DNA of 64,000 nucleotides from Aliidongia dinghuensis (GCF_014643535.1 NZ_BMJQ01000007.1:1-64000), one strand, 5' to 3'; shown: positions 34,659 to 44,769, counted from the stretch's first letter. Translations and numbers: made by a program. Notes: generated by a model from the sequence alone, not told the origin.

Positions 34659-35183
34659 CTAGCTTTTGCTCGCCGGGACGGGTGGGACCGGCAAGATGAT
34701 CTCGGACGCGATCTTCCAATCCCGCCCGATCTTCTTCCAGTCGATGATCAGCAGGAACGGCTTCGGCGTGCCGTCCTGCCCCGCGTAGGAGACGGTGATA
34801 TTGAGCGGCGCGTAGGTTTCGGCGATTTCACGCGAGAGCCCGACAGCCTTCAACTTCGAGAAATCGGGCTCGAGCACGACCGGACCGGACGAGGCGATGT
34901 CGTGGAGCTTCTGATCGATCGCCGCGTTGCCCCAGAAGCCTACCCAATTGCCCTCGGACGGGATGGCGCTCTTTGCCACCAGCAGCGCTGAGGGCGATTG
35001 CCAGAACATCGCGTGTATCGCCGCGATGTCGTGGCGGTTGGCCAGGTCCATCAATTGGCGGAAGCGCGCTTTGACCGTGTCGAGCGCCTGTGCGTCGACC
35101 GGTTCGTTGGAAGCGGCGAGCGCCGCGGCGCCGTTCGAAACGGCGGCGAGCAGGAACGCGGCTGCGAACAGGGCGATTTTCAT
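34659..35183 (-). CDS. Exported SnoaL/NTF2-like protein
   Basis: 174 residues. A signal peptide (1-24, cleavage ALAAS) precedes an NTF2-like cone-shaped fold: ARFRQLMDLANRHDIAAIHAMFWQSPSALLVAK, a middle helix, and the C-terminal strands PFLLIIDWKKIGRDWKIASEIILP. This is the pattern of DUF4440/SnoaL-type domains, which range from enzymes to binding proteins. The substrate is unknown. It is followed at 48 nt upstream by the metallo-hydrolase gene on the same strand and may be co-transcribed with it. Confidence 0.75.
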   Translation of the reverse strand: MKIALFAAAFLLAAVSNGAAALAASNEPVDAQALDTVKARFRQLMDLANRHDIAAIHAMFWQSPSALLVAKSAIPSEGNWVGFWGNAAIDQKLHDIASSGPVVLEPDFSKLKAVGLSREIAETYAPLNITVSYAGQDGTPKPFLLIIDWKKIGRDWKIASEIILPVPPVPASKS

Positions 35184-35231
35184 GAGCGGGAACCCGTGGT
35201 TTGGGGGCGGGGACGGCTATGACTGCGGTCG

Positions 35232-36098
35232 TCAGGCCTGCTTCTTGGCGGCGTTCGCCGCACCCCAGAGCGAGCCCGGATTGGCGCGGTTCGGGTAGAG
35301 CGCCAGCATCGCGTCGTAGAGCTCGCGGGCGGTTGCCGTCGCCTCGTTCAGCCGGTTGAAGTCGACGAGATATTGCCGGGTTTCGCCGATGATGCGCGGA
35401 TCGTCGGCGTTCTCCGGCACCTTATGGCCGGCGATCACCGCTGTTGGCCGCAAAGCCTCGAGTCTATCGAGCGTGGCGATCCATTCGCGCCGGCTCCGGC
35501 TGTCGGTCTCGCCGAGATACGGGTGGATGCCGTTATAGACGGCGTCGCCGCCGACGAGCAGGCCGATCGAGGGTACGTGGAGGCATGTCGATTGCGCCGT
35601 GTCGGTGTGCCCGGCATCGACCGCGACGAGCTTGTGCCCTTCCAGTTCCAGCTCGCCGTTCTCCAGCTGGCCGGCGACCAGCAGGCGATCAGGAATTTCG
35701 CCGGGGAACAGTCGACGCCAGAAATTGTCAGCCCAGGCCGGCGTGAGCTGGTTCCGCATCGCCTCGACGATTTCGGGCGTGGCGACGGCCTTGGCTTCAG
35801 GAAAACGCTCGAGCAGGGGTGCGAGGCCGAAGAAATGGTCGCCATGCCCGTGGGTAACGTAGATGGCCTTGAGGCGCTTGCCGCTCGCAACGACCCACTC
35901 CACCAGTCGTTGCGACTGCTCGATGGTGAGAAACGTATCGACGAGAACCGCGTCCTTCTCTCCGGAGATCAGGATCGAAGAATTCGCGACCCATGCCAGT
36001 TCCTCCTTGCCGGGCGGCAAGTCGCGGCTGAGGCCGGGGCGCTTGATGGTCAGCACGTCCCAACGCAGGCTTCCTGTCAGGGTGTCCGGTGACGTCAT
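35232..36098 (-). CDS. MBL-fold metallo-hydrolase
   Basis: 288 residues. The metallo-beta-lactamase fold is shown by the metal motif THGHGDHFF (His83, His85, Asp87, His88), DAGHTDTAQS with the next His, GGDAVYNGIHPYL with the bridging Asp, and IAGHKVPEN near the C-terminus. Two zinc or iron ions hydrolyse lactones, thioesters or phosphodiesters in members of this superfamily; the substrate is not evident. No signal peptide. A TetR gene is divergent at 175 bp, with an operator-like dyad in between, so the pair may respond to an inducer that the hydrolase destroys. Confidence 0.85.
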   Translation of the reverse strand: MTSPDTLTGSLRWDVLTIKRPGLSRDLPPGKEELAWVANSSILISGEKDAVLVDTFLTIEQSQRLVEWVVASGKRLKAIYVTHGHGDHFFGLAPLLERFPEAKAVATPEIVEAMRNQLTPAWADNFWRRLFPGEIPDRLLVAGQLENGELELEGHKLVAVDAGHTDTAQSTCLHVPSIGLLVGGDAVYNGIHPYLGETDSRSRREWIATLDRLEALRPTAVIAGHKVPENADDPRIIGETRQYLVDFNRLNEATATARELYDAMLALYPNRANPGSLWGAANAAKKQA

Positions 36099-36201
36099 CG
36101 ATGCGCTCCGTTGCGAGGGGCCCTTAGTCTGGGGCGGCGTCAGGAGAAGCTGGTGGGTGCGACGAGATGCTCACGGGACCAGGCAGCCCACAGCGGCCGG
36201 C

Positions 36202-36254
36202 TTGACAGGTGCCGTCGGCGCTGTCGTAAATGACATATGACCGGTCGTCTGTAA
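36202..36254 (+). promoter_or_regulatory. TetR promoter and operator dyad
   Basis: TTGACA (36202-36207) with GTAAAT 18 bp later suggests a promoter. Around its start site the 24-bp imperfect dyad TGACATATGACC/GGTCGTCTGTAA (36231-36254) matches at 9 of 12 pairs. The position, 20 bp before the TetR start and within the divergent region, fits an autoregulatory operator. Confidence 0.45.
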
Positions 36255-36273
36255 TTAGTCAATAGGCGGTGAG

Positions 36274-36885
36274 ATGGAAGTTCGTCACGCTCGACGGGGC
36301 CCGAAACCGAAGCCTGGGACACGGGACAATCTGATCCAAGCTGGCCTGCAAATGATTCACGCCGAGGGTTATTCCGCGTCGGGCATCCAGGGCATCGTCG
36401 AACGGGCGGACGTGCCGAAGGGGTCGTTCTATACGTATTTCGCCAGCAAGGAGGCGTTCGGGACCGAAGTCATCGACGCCTATTCCGATCGCGGACTGGC
36501 GAAGTTGCGTGGCTTCTTGAGTGATGCCGATCTCGCGCCGCTTGCGCGCCTCGAAGCCTATTTCGATGACCGGATCGCCGCGTTCAGGGCTTCCAACTTT
36601 GCCCGCGGTTGTCTGCTCGGCAATTTCAGCGCGGAGGCTGCAGACCACAGCACGGTCATCCGCCAGCACCTGGTCAAGCATTTCAGATCGTGGAGCGCCC
36701 TATTCGAGAGATGCATTTTCGAGGGCCAGGAAAGGGGCGAAATCGGCCGTCAGTTTCCCGCCAACTCACTGGCTGATTTCATCCTGAATAGCTGGGAAGG
36801 GGCGCTCCTGCGCATGCGCGCCGAGAAGAGCGACATTCCCTTGATCGAATTCAAGAAAATCGTGTTCGGCAGCATTCTCGGATGA
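36274..36885 (+). CDS. TetR-family regulator (AcuR-like)
   Basis: 203 residues. N-terminal helix-turn-helix (about 12-58, TRDNLIQAGLQMIHAEGYSASGIQGIVERADVPKGSFYTYFASKEAFGTEVI), with the GSFYTYFASKEAF signature, then an all-helical ligand-binding domain containing FARGCLLGNFSAEAADHS, a pattern shared with AcuR and YxaF-type repressors of aldehyde or acrylate-related genes. It is divergent from the MBL hydrolase, its likely target. The start may be slightly downstream, but GGTGAG stands before this ATG. Confidence 0.88.
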   Translation: MEVRHARRGPKPKPGTRDNLIQAGLQMIHAEGYSASGIQGIVERADVPKGSFYTYFASKEAFGTEVIDAYSDRGLAKLRGFLSDADLAPLARLEAYFDDRIAAFRASNFARGCLLGNFSAEAADHSTVIRQHLVKHFRSWSALFERCIFEGQERGEIGRQFPANSLADFILNSWEGALLRMRAEKSDIPLIEFKKIVFGSILG

Positions 36886-36904
36886 AGCGCTGAGCCTCGA
36901 ACGG

Positions 36905-37180
36905 CTAAACCGGCGCGATCGCGAACAGGACCTGGAGCGCGAACAGGAACAGGAACGCCAGGATCAGCAGCTGTAGCGCGCCGCCGAGCAGGCGGATGGC
37001 GCCGATGAAGAAGACGATCGCCGCCACGATCAGCGCGGCGGTCGCGATGTGCCCGTGGATGCCGCCCCGTGCCAGCAGATGGCGCAGCCATAGCTCGATC
37101 GCGCCGAACAGGGCAAAGACGAAGCCGACGATCACCAAGATCACATGCAGCACGAGCGCGGTCGCCTGGTTCAGATTCAT
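36905..37180 (-). CDS. Small membrane protein, unknown function
   Basis: 91 residues with three hydrophobic helices (about 6-28, 43-64, 66-88) and His/Arg between the first two. No family recognised. It lies convergent to the TetR gene and upstream of the molybdenum hydroxylase genes on the opposite strand. Reading of the frame as a gene rests on the clean helix pattern. Confidence 0.6.
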   Translation of the reverse strand: MNLNQATALVLHVILVIVGFVFALFGAIELWLRHLLARGGIHGHIATAALIVAAIVFFIGAIRLLGGALQLLILAFLFLFALQVLFAIAPV

Positions 37181-37274
37181 CGCGGTCCATGGCCTTGTCG
37201 TTGCTCGATGGTCGGCTAACGGCCAGCGGTGCGCTTCGTCGCGGCAATGCCGGAAAAACCCCCGATGTCACGGC

Positions 37275-37322
37275 TTGACAGGTGCCGGGACACGCGCGCA
37301 GGATCGTTTGTACACCAACGAT
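37275..37322 (+). promoter_or_regulatory. Promoter-like hexamer and dyad upstream of the hydroxylase genes
   Basis: TTGACA (37275-37280) lies in a 17-base sequence (37271-37287) identical to one in front of the TetR gene (36198-36214). It is followed by the dyad ATCGTTTGTACACCAACGAT (37303-37322), which pairs at 8 of 10 positions. The dyad would cover the start region of the catabolic transcript and is a candidate site for the MarR or TetR regulators nearby. Confidence 0.35.
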
Positions 37323-37401
37323 AGATCCGGGCGTAAGATCGCGGGCGTCGGCCGTGTCCAGGGCGATTTCCGTTCAGAGTGATTTCACTGGGAGCAGGCG
37401 G

Positions 37402-38265
37402 ATGTATGTCCGACCGACGACCATCGACGAGGCGATCGGCGTTCTGGCGAGCCAGGGCGGGCGAATTCTCGCCGGCGGCACCGATTTCTTTCCAGGCCAG
37501 GGCGACCGACCCGTCGTGGGGCCGGTGCTCGATATTTCCGCGCTCGACGCGCTGAAGGGCATCCGGATCGCCGCCGACGGCATCCGCATCGGCGCCGGCA
37601 CGACCTGGAGCACCATCGCCGGCGCGGCCGAGCTGCCGCCGGCGTTCGATGCGCTCCGGGCCGCGGCGCGCGAGGTCGGCGGCTGGCAGATCCAGAATGC
37701 CGGCACGATCGCCGGCAATCTCTGCAACGCCTCGCCGGCGGCCGACGGCGTGCCGCCGCTGCTGGCGCTCGACGCGTCGGTCGAGCTCATGGGCCCGGCC
37801 GGCCGGCGTGTGCTGCCGCTCGACCAGTTCATCCTCGGGCCGCGGCGCACGGCGCTCGCCCCGGACGAGATCATGGTCGCGATCCTGGTGCCGCCGCCGC
37901 CCGCTGCCGCCCGATCGCGCTTCATCAAGCTGGGCGCCCGGCGCTACCTTGTGATCTCGATCGTCATGGTCGCGGCCGAGCTGACGCTCGATGCGGCAGG
38001 CCGGGTTGCGAATGCCCGCGTCGCGGTCGGCTCCTGCTCGGCGGTCGCCCGCCGGTTGCCGGCCCTGGAGCAGGCGTTGGTTGGCGCTCCCGCCGCGTCC
38101 GGTCTCGCGGCCCTGGTCGAGCCGGCGCATCTCGCCCCCTTGCAGCCGATCGACGACGTCCGCGCGACCGCGACCTACCGACGCGATGCCGCGCTGACCC
38201 TCGTCGGCCGTGCGCTCGATGCCTGTCTCACGGAGTCCGCCGCCATGGAGCCTGCCCGTGCCTGA
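37402..38265 (+). CDS. FAD-binding subunit of a xanthine dehydrogenase-type molybdenum hydroxylase
   Basis: 287 residues. Signature segments of the CoxM/XdhB-type FAD domain: LAGGTDFFPGQ (FAD pyrophosphate loop, about 24-34) and the second flavin loop QIQNAGTIAGNLCNASPAAD, then a C-terminal CO-dehydrogenase flavoprotein domain (about 180-283). It passes electrons from the Fe-S clusters to an acceptor. The ATG at 37402 is chosen over the open frame upstream, which crosses the promoter region. It overlaps the next gene by 8 nt and belongs to one transcript with it. Confidence 0.9.
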   Translation: MYVRPTTIDEAIGVLASQGGRILAGGTDFFPGQGDRPVVGPVLDISALDALKGIRIAADGIRIGAGTTWSTIAGAAELPPAFDALRAAAREVGGWQIQNAGTIAGNLCNASPAADGVPPLLALDASVELMGPAGRRVLPLDQFILGPRRTALAPDEIMVAILVPPPPAAARSRFIKLGARRYLVISIVMVAAELTLDAAGRVANARVAVGSCSAVARRLPALEQALVGAPAASGLAALVEPAHLAPLQPIDDVRATATYRRDAALTLVGRALDACLTESAAMEPARA

Positions 38266-41032
38266 TTCCGCTCCCCGGCTCGGTTTCGAGCTCAACGGCT
38301 GCCGGGTCGAGGTCGGCTCAGCACCGATCACCCGTCTCTCGGCCGTGCTGCGCGACGAGCTGGGGCTCGTCGGCACCAAGGTCGGCTGCGACGCCGGCGA
38401 TTGCGGCGCCTGCACGGTGCTGCTCGACGGCGACCCGGTCTGTTCCTGCCTGATCGCCGTCGGCCAGGTGCGCGGGCGGACGGTGACCAGCATCGAAGGG
38501 CTGCCCGACGCGAGCCCGTCGGCCGCAGCGCTGCAGCGCGCCTTCTTGAAGCATGGCGCCGCCCAGTGCGGCATCTGCACGCCGGGCATGCTGGGTGCCG
38601 CGACGGCGCTGCTCGATCGCGAGCCGAGGCCAACCGAAGCCCAAGTGATGGACGCGATCGGCGGCGTGCTGTGCCGGTGCACCGGCTATCGCAAGATCGT
38701 TGAGGCGGTGCTCGAGGCGGGCGGCGGCCCCGCCCGCGAAACCGTCGCCTCGCCCGTGGCCGGCGCTGCGGTCGGCACGCGCGTCGAGCGGCTCGACGGC
38801 CGGCGCAAGATCGACGGCAGCGAGATCTTTGGCGCGGACGAGGTGCCGGCCGATGCGCTGGCCGTGCGGGCGATCCGCTCGCCGCACCATCGCGCCCGCT
38901 TCCGCTTCGGCGATCTCGACGGCTTCGTGGCGAGCCATCCGGGCATCGTGCGCGTGTTCACCGCCGACGACGTCCCTGGCGACAATTGCTATGGCGTCAT
39001 CGGCCCGTTCGCCGACCAGCCGGTGTTCGCGGTCGGCGAAGCACGCTTCCGTGGCGAGGCGGTCGCCGCCGTGGCGGGCGAGCCTGAGGCGCTGGCGGCG
39101 CTCAATCTTGGCGACTTCCCGGTTACCTGGGAGGAACTGCCGCCGCTCGTCGATGTCGACGCCGCGCTGGACGAGGCAGCGCCGAAGCTCCACGACGGCC
39201 GGCCGGGCAACATCCTGACCCGCGGCCGCGTCGTGCGCGGTGATCTCGAAGCCGGCTTTGCGGCGGCCGAGGTCGAGGTCGAGGGCCGCTTCGAGACCGG
39301 CTTCGTCGAGCACGCCTATATCGAGCCCGAGGCCGGCTTCGCGCGCCGCGTCGGCGACCGGATCGAGATTCAGGCCTGTACCCAGGCGCCCTATATGGAC
39401 CGCGACGATGTCGCGCGCATCCTGGGGCTGCCGGTGGAAGCCGTGCGCATCATCCCGACCGCAGTTGGCGGCGGCTTCGGCTCCAAGCTCGACCTCTCGG
39501 TGCAGCCGTTCATCGCCCTCGCCGCCTGGCATCTCCACCGGCCGGTGCGCATGGTCTATTCGCGCGTCGAGTCGATCATGACCACGACCAAGCGGCATCC
39601 GGCGCGCATGCGGGTGCGGATCGGGGCCGCGCGCGACGGCCGCCTCACGGCCATGGATTTCTCGGGCGACTTCAACACCGGCGCCTATGCCTCCTGGGGG
39701 CCTACGGTCGCGAACCGCGTGCCGGTCCACGCCTCCGGGCCCTACTTCATCCCGCATTACCGGGCGCTGACCCGGGCGGTGCACACGAATCTGGTGCCGG
39801 CCGGCGCCTTCCGCGGCTTCGGCGTGCCGCAGGCGGCGGTTGCACAGGAGCAATTGTTCGACGAGCTGGCGGACAAGCTCGGCATCGACCGGCTCGACTT
39901 CCGCATCAGGAATGCGCTCGGGCCGGGCGTGCCGACGGTGACGGGCCAGGTGTTCGAGGCGGGCGTCGGCATCCGCGCCTGCCTCGAGGCGCTGCGCCCG
40001 CGCCGCGACGCCGCGCATGCCGAGGCCCGGGCGTTCAATGCGGCGGCGACCGGGCCTCTGCGGCGCGGCGTCGGCTTTGCCGGCATGTGGTACGGCTGCG
40101 GCAATACTTCGCTGCCCAATCCTTCGACCATGCGGCTGGGCCTCAGGCCCGACGGCCGGCTCACGCTGCACCAGGGCGCGGTCGACATCGGCCAGGGCTC
40201 GAACACGGTCGTGACGCAGATCTGCGCCGACGCGCTGGGCGCACCGCTCGAGCTCTTCGACCTGGTGTCGAGCGACACGGACCTGACGCCCGACTGCGGC
40301 AAGACCTCGGCCTCGCGCCAGACCTTCGTCAGCGGCAAGGCGGCGTTCCTTGCCGGCCAGGCGCTCCGGCGTGCGATCCTGCGCGAGGCCAATGCCGGCG
40401 AGGACGCTCGGCTCATCTTCGGCGACGGCCGCATCGCGGTCGAGGAGCGCGGCCATGCGCGCATCCTGTCCCTCGTCGACTTGCCGGTCGATGCGCGCGG
40501 CTACGTGCTGTCGGTCGAGGAGACGTTCGATCCGCCGACGAGCCCCTTGGACGAGAACGGCCAGGGCGAGCCCTATGCGGTCTTCGGCTATGGCGCGCAT
40601 CTGGCCGAGGTCGAGGTCGACATTGCGCTGGGCACGGTCAAGGTGCTGAAGCTGACCGCGGCGCATGACGTCGGCCGCGCGATCAACCCGACCTTGCTCG
40701 AAGGCCAGATCGAGGGCGGGGCCGCGCAGGGCCTGGGCCTGGCGCTCATGGAGGAATTCTTCCCCGGCAAGGGCGAGAACCTGCATGACTACCTGATCCC
40801 GACCGTGGGCGACATGCCGCCGGTGACCTCGATCCTGATCGAGGACGCGTCGCCGATCGGTCCGTTCGGCGCCAAGGGCATCGGCGAGCAGGCGCTGATC
40901 CCGACTGCGCCGGCCATCTTGAACGCCATCTACGATGCGACCGGCGCGCGCATCACGCGCGTGCCCGCGACCCCGGACCGGGTGCGGGCGGCGATCCGTG
41001 CGCTTTCTGCCGAGGAAGACTCCGATGCCTGA
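38258..41032 (+). CDS. Fused [2Fe-2S] and molybdopterin subunit of a molybdenum hydroxylase
   Basis: 924 residues. Residues about 1-155 hold the two [2Fe-2S] sites, CDAGDCGACTVLLDG...C and CGICTPGM...CRCTGY. From about 165 the molybdopterin domain follows, with AVGGGFGSKLD, the CTQAPYMDRDDVARILGLP segment and the catalytic Glu in GAKGIGEQALIP near the C-terminus. Enzymes of this class hydroxylate an N-heterocycle or aldehyde with oxygen from water. The GTG at 38258 is preferred: GGAG stands 8 nt upstream and it overlaps the FAD gene stop. The usual separate iron-sulfur subunit is fused here, while FAD is separate. The neighbours suggest an N-heteroaromatic substrate. Confidence 0.9.
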   Translation: MPDSAPRLGFELNGCRVEVGSAPITRLSAVLRDELGLVGTKVGCDAGDCGACTVLLDGDPVCSCLIAVGQVRGRTVTSIEGLPDASPSAAALQRAFLKHGAAQCGICTPGMLGAATALLDREPRPTEAQVMDAIGGVLCRCTGYRKIVEAVLEAGGGPARETVASPVAGAAVGTRVERLDGRRKIDGSEIFGADEVPADALAVRAIRSPHHRARFRFGDLDGFVASHPGIVRVFTADDVPGDNCYGVIGPFADQPVFAVGEARFRGEAVAAVAGEPEALAALNLGDFPVTWEELPPLVDVDAALDEAAPKLHDGRPGNILTRGRVVRGDLEAGFAAAEVEVEGRFETGFVEHAYIEPEAGFARRVGDRIEIQACTQAPYMDRDDVARILGLPVEAVRIIPTAVGGGFGSKLDLSVQPFIALAAWHLHRPVRMVYSRVESIMTTTKRHPARMRVRIGAARDGRLTAMDFSGDFNTGAYASWGPTVANRVPVHASGPYFIPHYRALTRAVHTNLVPAGAFRGFGVPQAAVAQEQLFDELADKLGIDRLDFRIRNALGPGVPTVTGQVFEAGVGIRACLEALRPRRDAAHAEARAFNAAATGPLRRGVGFAGMWYGCGNTSLPNPSTMRLGLRPDGRLTLHQGAVDIGQGSNTVVTQICADALGAPLELFDLVSSDTDLTPDCGKTSASRQTFVSGKAAFLAGQALRRAILREANAGEDARLIFGDGRIAVEERGHARILSLVDLPVDARGYVLSVEETFDPPTSPLDENGQGEPYAVFGYGAHLAEVEVDIALGTVKVLKLTAAHDVGRAINPTLLEGQIEGGAAQGLGLALMEEFFPGKGENLHDYLIPTVGDMPPVTSILIEDASPIGPFGAKGIGEQALIPTAPAILNAIYDATGARITRVPATPDRVRAAIRALSAEEDSDA

Positions 41033-42515
41033 CTCCTCCGCCCTCGTCCGCGACGGCGACAAGATCCGCTGCGACGCCTGCCCGGTCATGTGCTTCATCA
41101 AGCCCGGCATGACCGGCGCCTGCGACCGCTACATGAACGACAACGGCGACCTGGTGCGCGTCGACCCCCACGTCATCCTCGACCGGGCGGTCGACCGCGG
41201 CGAGCCGGTCGTCGAGTTCCTGGAACGGTCGGAGGAATGGGACGGCGACCTGGTGAAGCCGGGCGGCCGGTTCGTGACGGCGATCGGCGCCGGCACGACC
41301 TATCCCGACTACAAGCCGGCACCGTTCATCGTGTCGTCCCAGATCGACGGCGTCGACATGGTGACGGTCGTGACCGAGGGCATCTTCAGCTATTGCGGCG
41401 TCAAGGTGAAGATCGACACCGACCGGCACCTGGGCCCCGAGCGCGCGCCGGTCCGCGCCAAGGGCGAGACGATCGGCCATGTGACGACCGGCGAATACGG
41501 CTCGCAGATGCTGTCCTTGGGCGGCGTCAACCACCTGACCGGCGGCGGCAAGAAGATGGGGCGCGCGACCTGCGAAGCGCTCCTGGACCTGTGCAACGGC
41601 AAGGCAGTCGAGCTTACGGTCGACGAGGGTGCGACCGTACTGGTCCAGGCGGGCAAGCCGCCGGTCGTGAACGGCATGCTCGAGGAGCGCATGCGCGTCG
41701 GCTGCGGCTCGGCCACCATCGGCATGTTCGCGCGCCAATGGTTCGGCAAGGTCGACGAGGTCGTGGTGATCGACGACCACATTACCGGCGTGCTGTCGGA
41801 GCACCAGGCCGGCAAGGTATTGGGCGTCAAGGAGACCGGCATCCGCATGACCGGCCGCCGCTCGACGCCGGGCCGCTATTTCGAGGTCGCCGATCCGGGC
41901 ACCGGCTGGGGCGGCACCGCGATTACGGACCCGCTGTCGATCCTGGGGCCGTTCGACCCGAAGGTCGCCCGGCCCGGCCTGTCGCTGCTGATGATCAGCA
42001 CGACCGGCGAGCAATATGGCTATTACGAGCTGGACGAGGCGCTCCGGCCCGTCGAACGCGACCTGCCGGCGCCCCTCGTCGAATCGGTCGAGCGGGTGAA
42101 GGAGAATTGCGAGCCGGCGCTGTCGACCGTCCTCTTCATGGGCGGCGCCGGCGGTTCGCTCCGCGCCGGCGTCACCGAGAACCCGGTCCGCCTCACCCGC
42201 TCGGTCAAGGATGCCCTCACCTACGTCACCTGCGGCGGGGCGCCGGTCTATGTCTGGCCCGGCGGCGGCATCACCTTCATGGTCGACGTGACGCGCGTGC
42301 CGGACAATGCCTTCGGCTATGTGCCGACGCCGGCCTTGGTGGCGCCGATCGAGTTCACCATGCGGCTCGAGGATTACGCGGCGCTCGGCGGCCATCTCGA
42401 CCATCTGCGGCCGCTCGACCAGGTGCTGGCGGGCCAGGGCGGGCGCAAGCTGCCGCAACTCCAGGGCAATCCCTGGCCGCTGGCGCCGTCGGACGCCAAA
42501 AGGTCGCATGGATGA
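41025..42515 (+). CDS. 6-Hydroxynicotinate reductase-like Fe-S protein
   Basis: 496 residues. The N-terminus carries CDACPVMC...C (Cys16, Cys19, Cys23, Cys33), an Fe-S-type motif. The rest (IDGVDMVTVVTEGIFSYCGVKVKIDTD, VGCGSATIGMFARQW, TGRRSTPGRYFEV, WPGGGITFMVDV) is the pattern of proteins annotated as 6-hydroxynicotinate reductase, which in Eubacterium barkeri reduces the hydroxylated pyridine ring. I recognise the family by sequence pattern; whether this protein acts on 6-hydroxynicotinate is not known. It follows the molybdenum hydroxylase directly and overlaps the next gene by ATGA, so it would take the hydroxylated product. Confidence 0.75.
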   Translation: MPDSSALVRDGDKIRCDACPVMCFIKPGMTGACDRYMNDNGDLVRVDPHVILDRAVDRGEPVVEFLERSEEWDGDLVKPGGRFVTAIGAGTTYPDYKPAPFIVSSQIDGVDMVTVVTEGIFSYCGVKVKIDTDRHLGPERAPVRAKGETIGHVTTGEYGSQMLSLGGVNHLTGGGKKMGRATCEALLDLCNGKAVELTVDEGATVLVQAGKPPVVNGMLEERMRVGCGSATIGMFARQWFGKVDEVVVIDDHITGVLSEHQAGKVLGVKETGIRMTGRRSTPGRYFEVADPGTGWGGTAITDPLSILGPFDPKVARPGLSLLMISTTGEQYGYYELDEALRPVERDLPAPLVESVERVKENCEPALSTVLFMGGAGGSLRAGVTENPVRLTRSVKDALTYVTCGGAPVYVWPGGGITFMVDVTRVPDNAFGYVPTPALVAPIEFTMRLEDYAALGGHLDHLRPLDQVLAGQGGRKLPQLQGNPWPLAPSDAKRSHG

Positions 42516-43415
42516 GGGAGCCGCCGCTCATCCGCCTGCTGCCCGACGGGCGGCGCGTCCATCTCCATGACGGGCCGATCGACCTGATCCTGGAGGCCTG
42601 GGGCGCGCCCGCGGCTGTGCGCGCGGCGCACCGGGCGGCGGCGGCGCGGATGAACGGGCTGCTCGACGAGTTGTGCGATGAGCTTGTGATCCTCAGGGCG
42701 CCGGCCGGCGGCCATGTCCCGGTGCCGGCGGGCCCGATCGCGCGCCGCATGTGCGCGGCGGTCGAGCCCTATGCCGCGGAATGCTTCATCACGCCCATGG
42801 CCGCCGTCGCCGGCGCCGTGGCCGAGGCGGTGCTGGCGGCGATGGTCGAAGCCGCCCCGCTCGACCGGGCCTATGTGAACAACGGCGGCGACATTGCGCT
42901 TCATATCGAACCGGGCGAGAGCCTCACCGCCGGCCTGATCGACCGGCCGGACCGGCCGTCGATGATCGGCACGGCGCGGCTCGGCGCCGAGGACGGCATC
43001 TTCGGCATCGCGACCAGCGGCCGGCACGGCCGGTCCTTCTCGCTCGGCATCGCCGATGCGGTGACGGTGCTGGCGGCGCGTGCGGCCGATGCGGACGCAG
43101 CGGCGACCATCCTCGCGAATGCGGTCGATCTGCCCGGCCATCCGGGCATCCTGCGCGTGGCCGCCGACAGCATCGACCCGAACACCGACCTGGGCTCGCG
43201 CCTGGTCACGCGGGCGGTGGTGCCGCTCGACCCGGCGGAGCGGGACCGCGCGCTCGCCGCCGGCATTGCCCGGGCCTCCGGCCTCATCCGTGCCGGGCGG
43301 ATCGTCGGCGCTTCCTTGCATCTGCAGGGCGCGACGCGGACGATCGGCCGGCTGGGCTCCCTGCCGCCACCCTCGCCGCTGCCCGAAGAAACCGAATCGT
43401 TCCGGAGGATGCCTC

Positions 43416-43423
<8 letters not shown>
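42512..43423 (+). CDS. UPF0280 family protein (ApbE-like)
   Basis: 303 residues. The core AAVAGAVAEAVLAAMVEAAPLDRAYVNNGGDIALHI and IFGIATSGRHGRSFSLGIADAVTVLAARAADADAAATILANAVD is that of the UPF0280 family, which resembles the FMN-binding half of ApbE flavin transferases. ApbE proteins attach flavin covalently to Thr or Ser of a partner. Its place directly after the reductase-like gene, with ATGA overlap, suggests that it loads or repairs a cofactor of that enzyme. This is inference; no UPF0280 function is firmly established that I can cite. Confidence 0.75.
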
Positions 43424-43996
<573 letters not shown>

Positions 43997-44000
<4 letters not shown>

Positions 44001-44581
44001 AGACGAAGATCCGCAAGCTCCTGACGTTTCTCGAGGAGACCCGGCTCGAGATGGGCCGGCCGGTCGAGCCGGCGACGCGCCGGGCCGCGGCCGTCGCCGT
44101 GATCGAGAACCCCTATGCCGGCACCTATGTCGAGGACCTGACGCTCCTGACCGAGATCGGCGAGGAGCTGGGCCGGCTCCTGACCGAGCGGGCGGTTGCC
44201 GCCCTCGGCATCCCCGGCGACCGGGCCGAGAGCTACGGCAAGGCGGCGGCCGTCGGCGAGGATGGCGAGCTCGAGCACGCCGCCGCCATCCTGCATCCGA
44301 AGCTCGGCACGCCGGTCCGCCAGGTGCTGGGGAAGGGGGCGGCCTTGATCCCGTCGTCGAAGAAGCGCGGCGGGCCGGGCGTGGTGCTCGACATCCCCTT
44401 GGGCCACAAGGACGCGGCCTTCGTGCGTAGCCATTTCGACGGCATGGAAGTGCGCGTGCCGGACGCGCCCCGGGCGCGCGAGATCGTGGTCGCCGTCGCC
44501 GTCACCGACAGCGGCCGCCCGCTGCCGCGCGTCGGCGGCCTCACCAAGGACCAGATCAAGGGCGAGGACGGGTTGCGGTAA
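43997..44581 (+). CDS. DUF1185 (AA_synth) family protein, copy 2
   Basis: 194 residues, the same length as copy 1, with matching blocks: NPYAGTYVEDLTLLT, SYGKAAAVGEDGELEHAA, IPSSKKRGGPGVVLDIPLGHKDAAFVRSHFDGMEVRVPDAPRAREIVVAVAV and QIKGEDGLR. The N-terminus differs (MKTKIRKLLTFLEETRLEMGR). The tandem pair, coupled by ATGA, suggests a hetero-oligomer or two successive steps rather than redundancy. It closes the coupled enzyme block; a palindromic element separates it from the transporter genes. Confidence 0.8.
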
Positions 44582-44589
44582 AAAACGAA

Positions 44590-44711
44590 CGTCATCGCCG
44601 CGAAGGCGGGGATCCATGCGCAAGCCGCAGGCTTGTCGCAGGGGTAGCCGTAAAGGCTGTCGGTAAGCACCGAGCGCTCGCCCTGGATTCCCGCCTCTCG
44701 CGGGAACGACG
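44590..44711. repeat. REP-like palindromic element between enzyme and transporter genes
   Basis: Begins CGTCATCGCCGCGAAGGCGG and ends CCCGCCTCTCGCGGGAACGACG-like, with complementary ends, and an inner perfect hairpin CAAGCC-GCA-GGCTTG (44621-44635). Related elements occur across proteobacterial genomes. It may stabilise the upstream mRNA or reduce read-through into the transporter genes. Confidence 0.75.
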
Positions 44712-44769
44712 CTAAATAGACAAATATACCAATTCACGACAGGGACTTCGGACGAGAGGGGACAGGCAC

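Noticed and set aside
38318..41110. 930-residue open frame on the minus strand
   Set aside because: It is the antisense shadow of the molybdenum hydroxylase gene in GC-rich DNA; its translation is Arg/Ala/Asp-rich with no domain.
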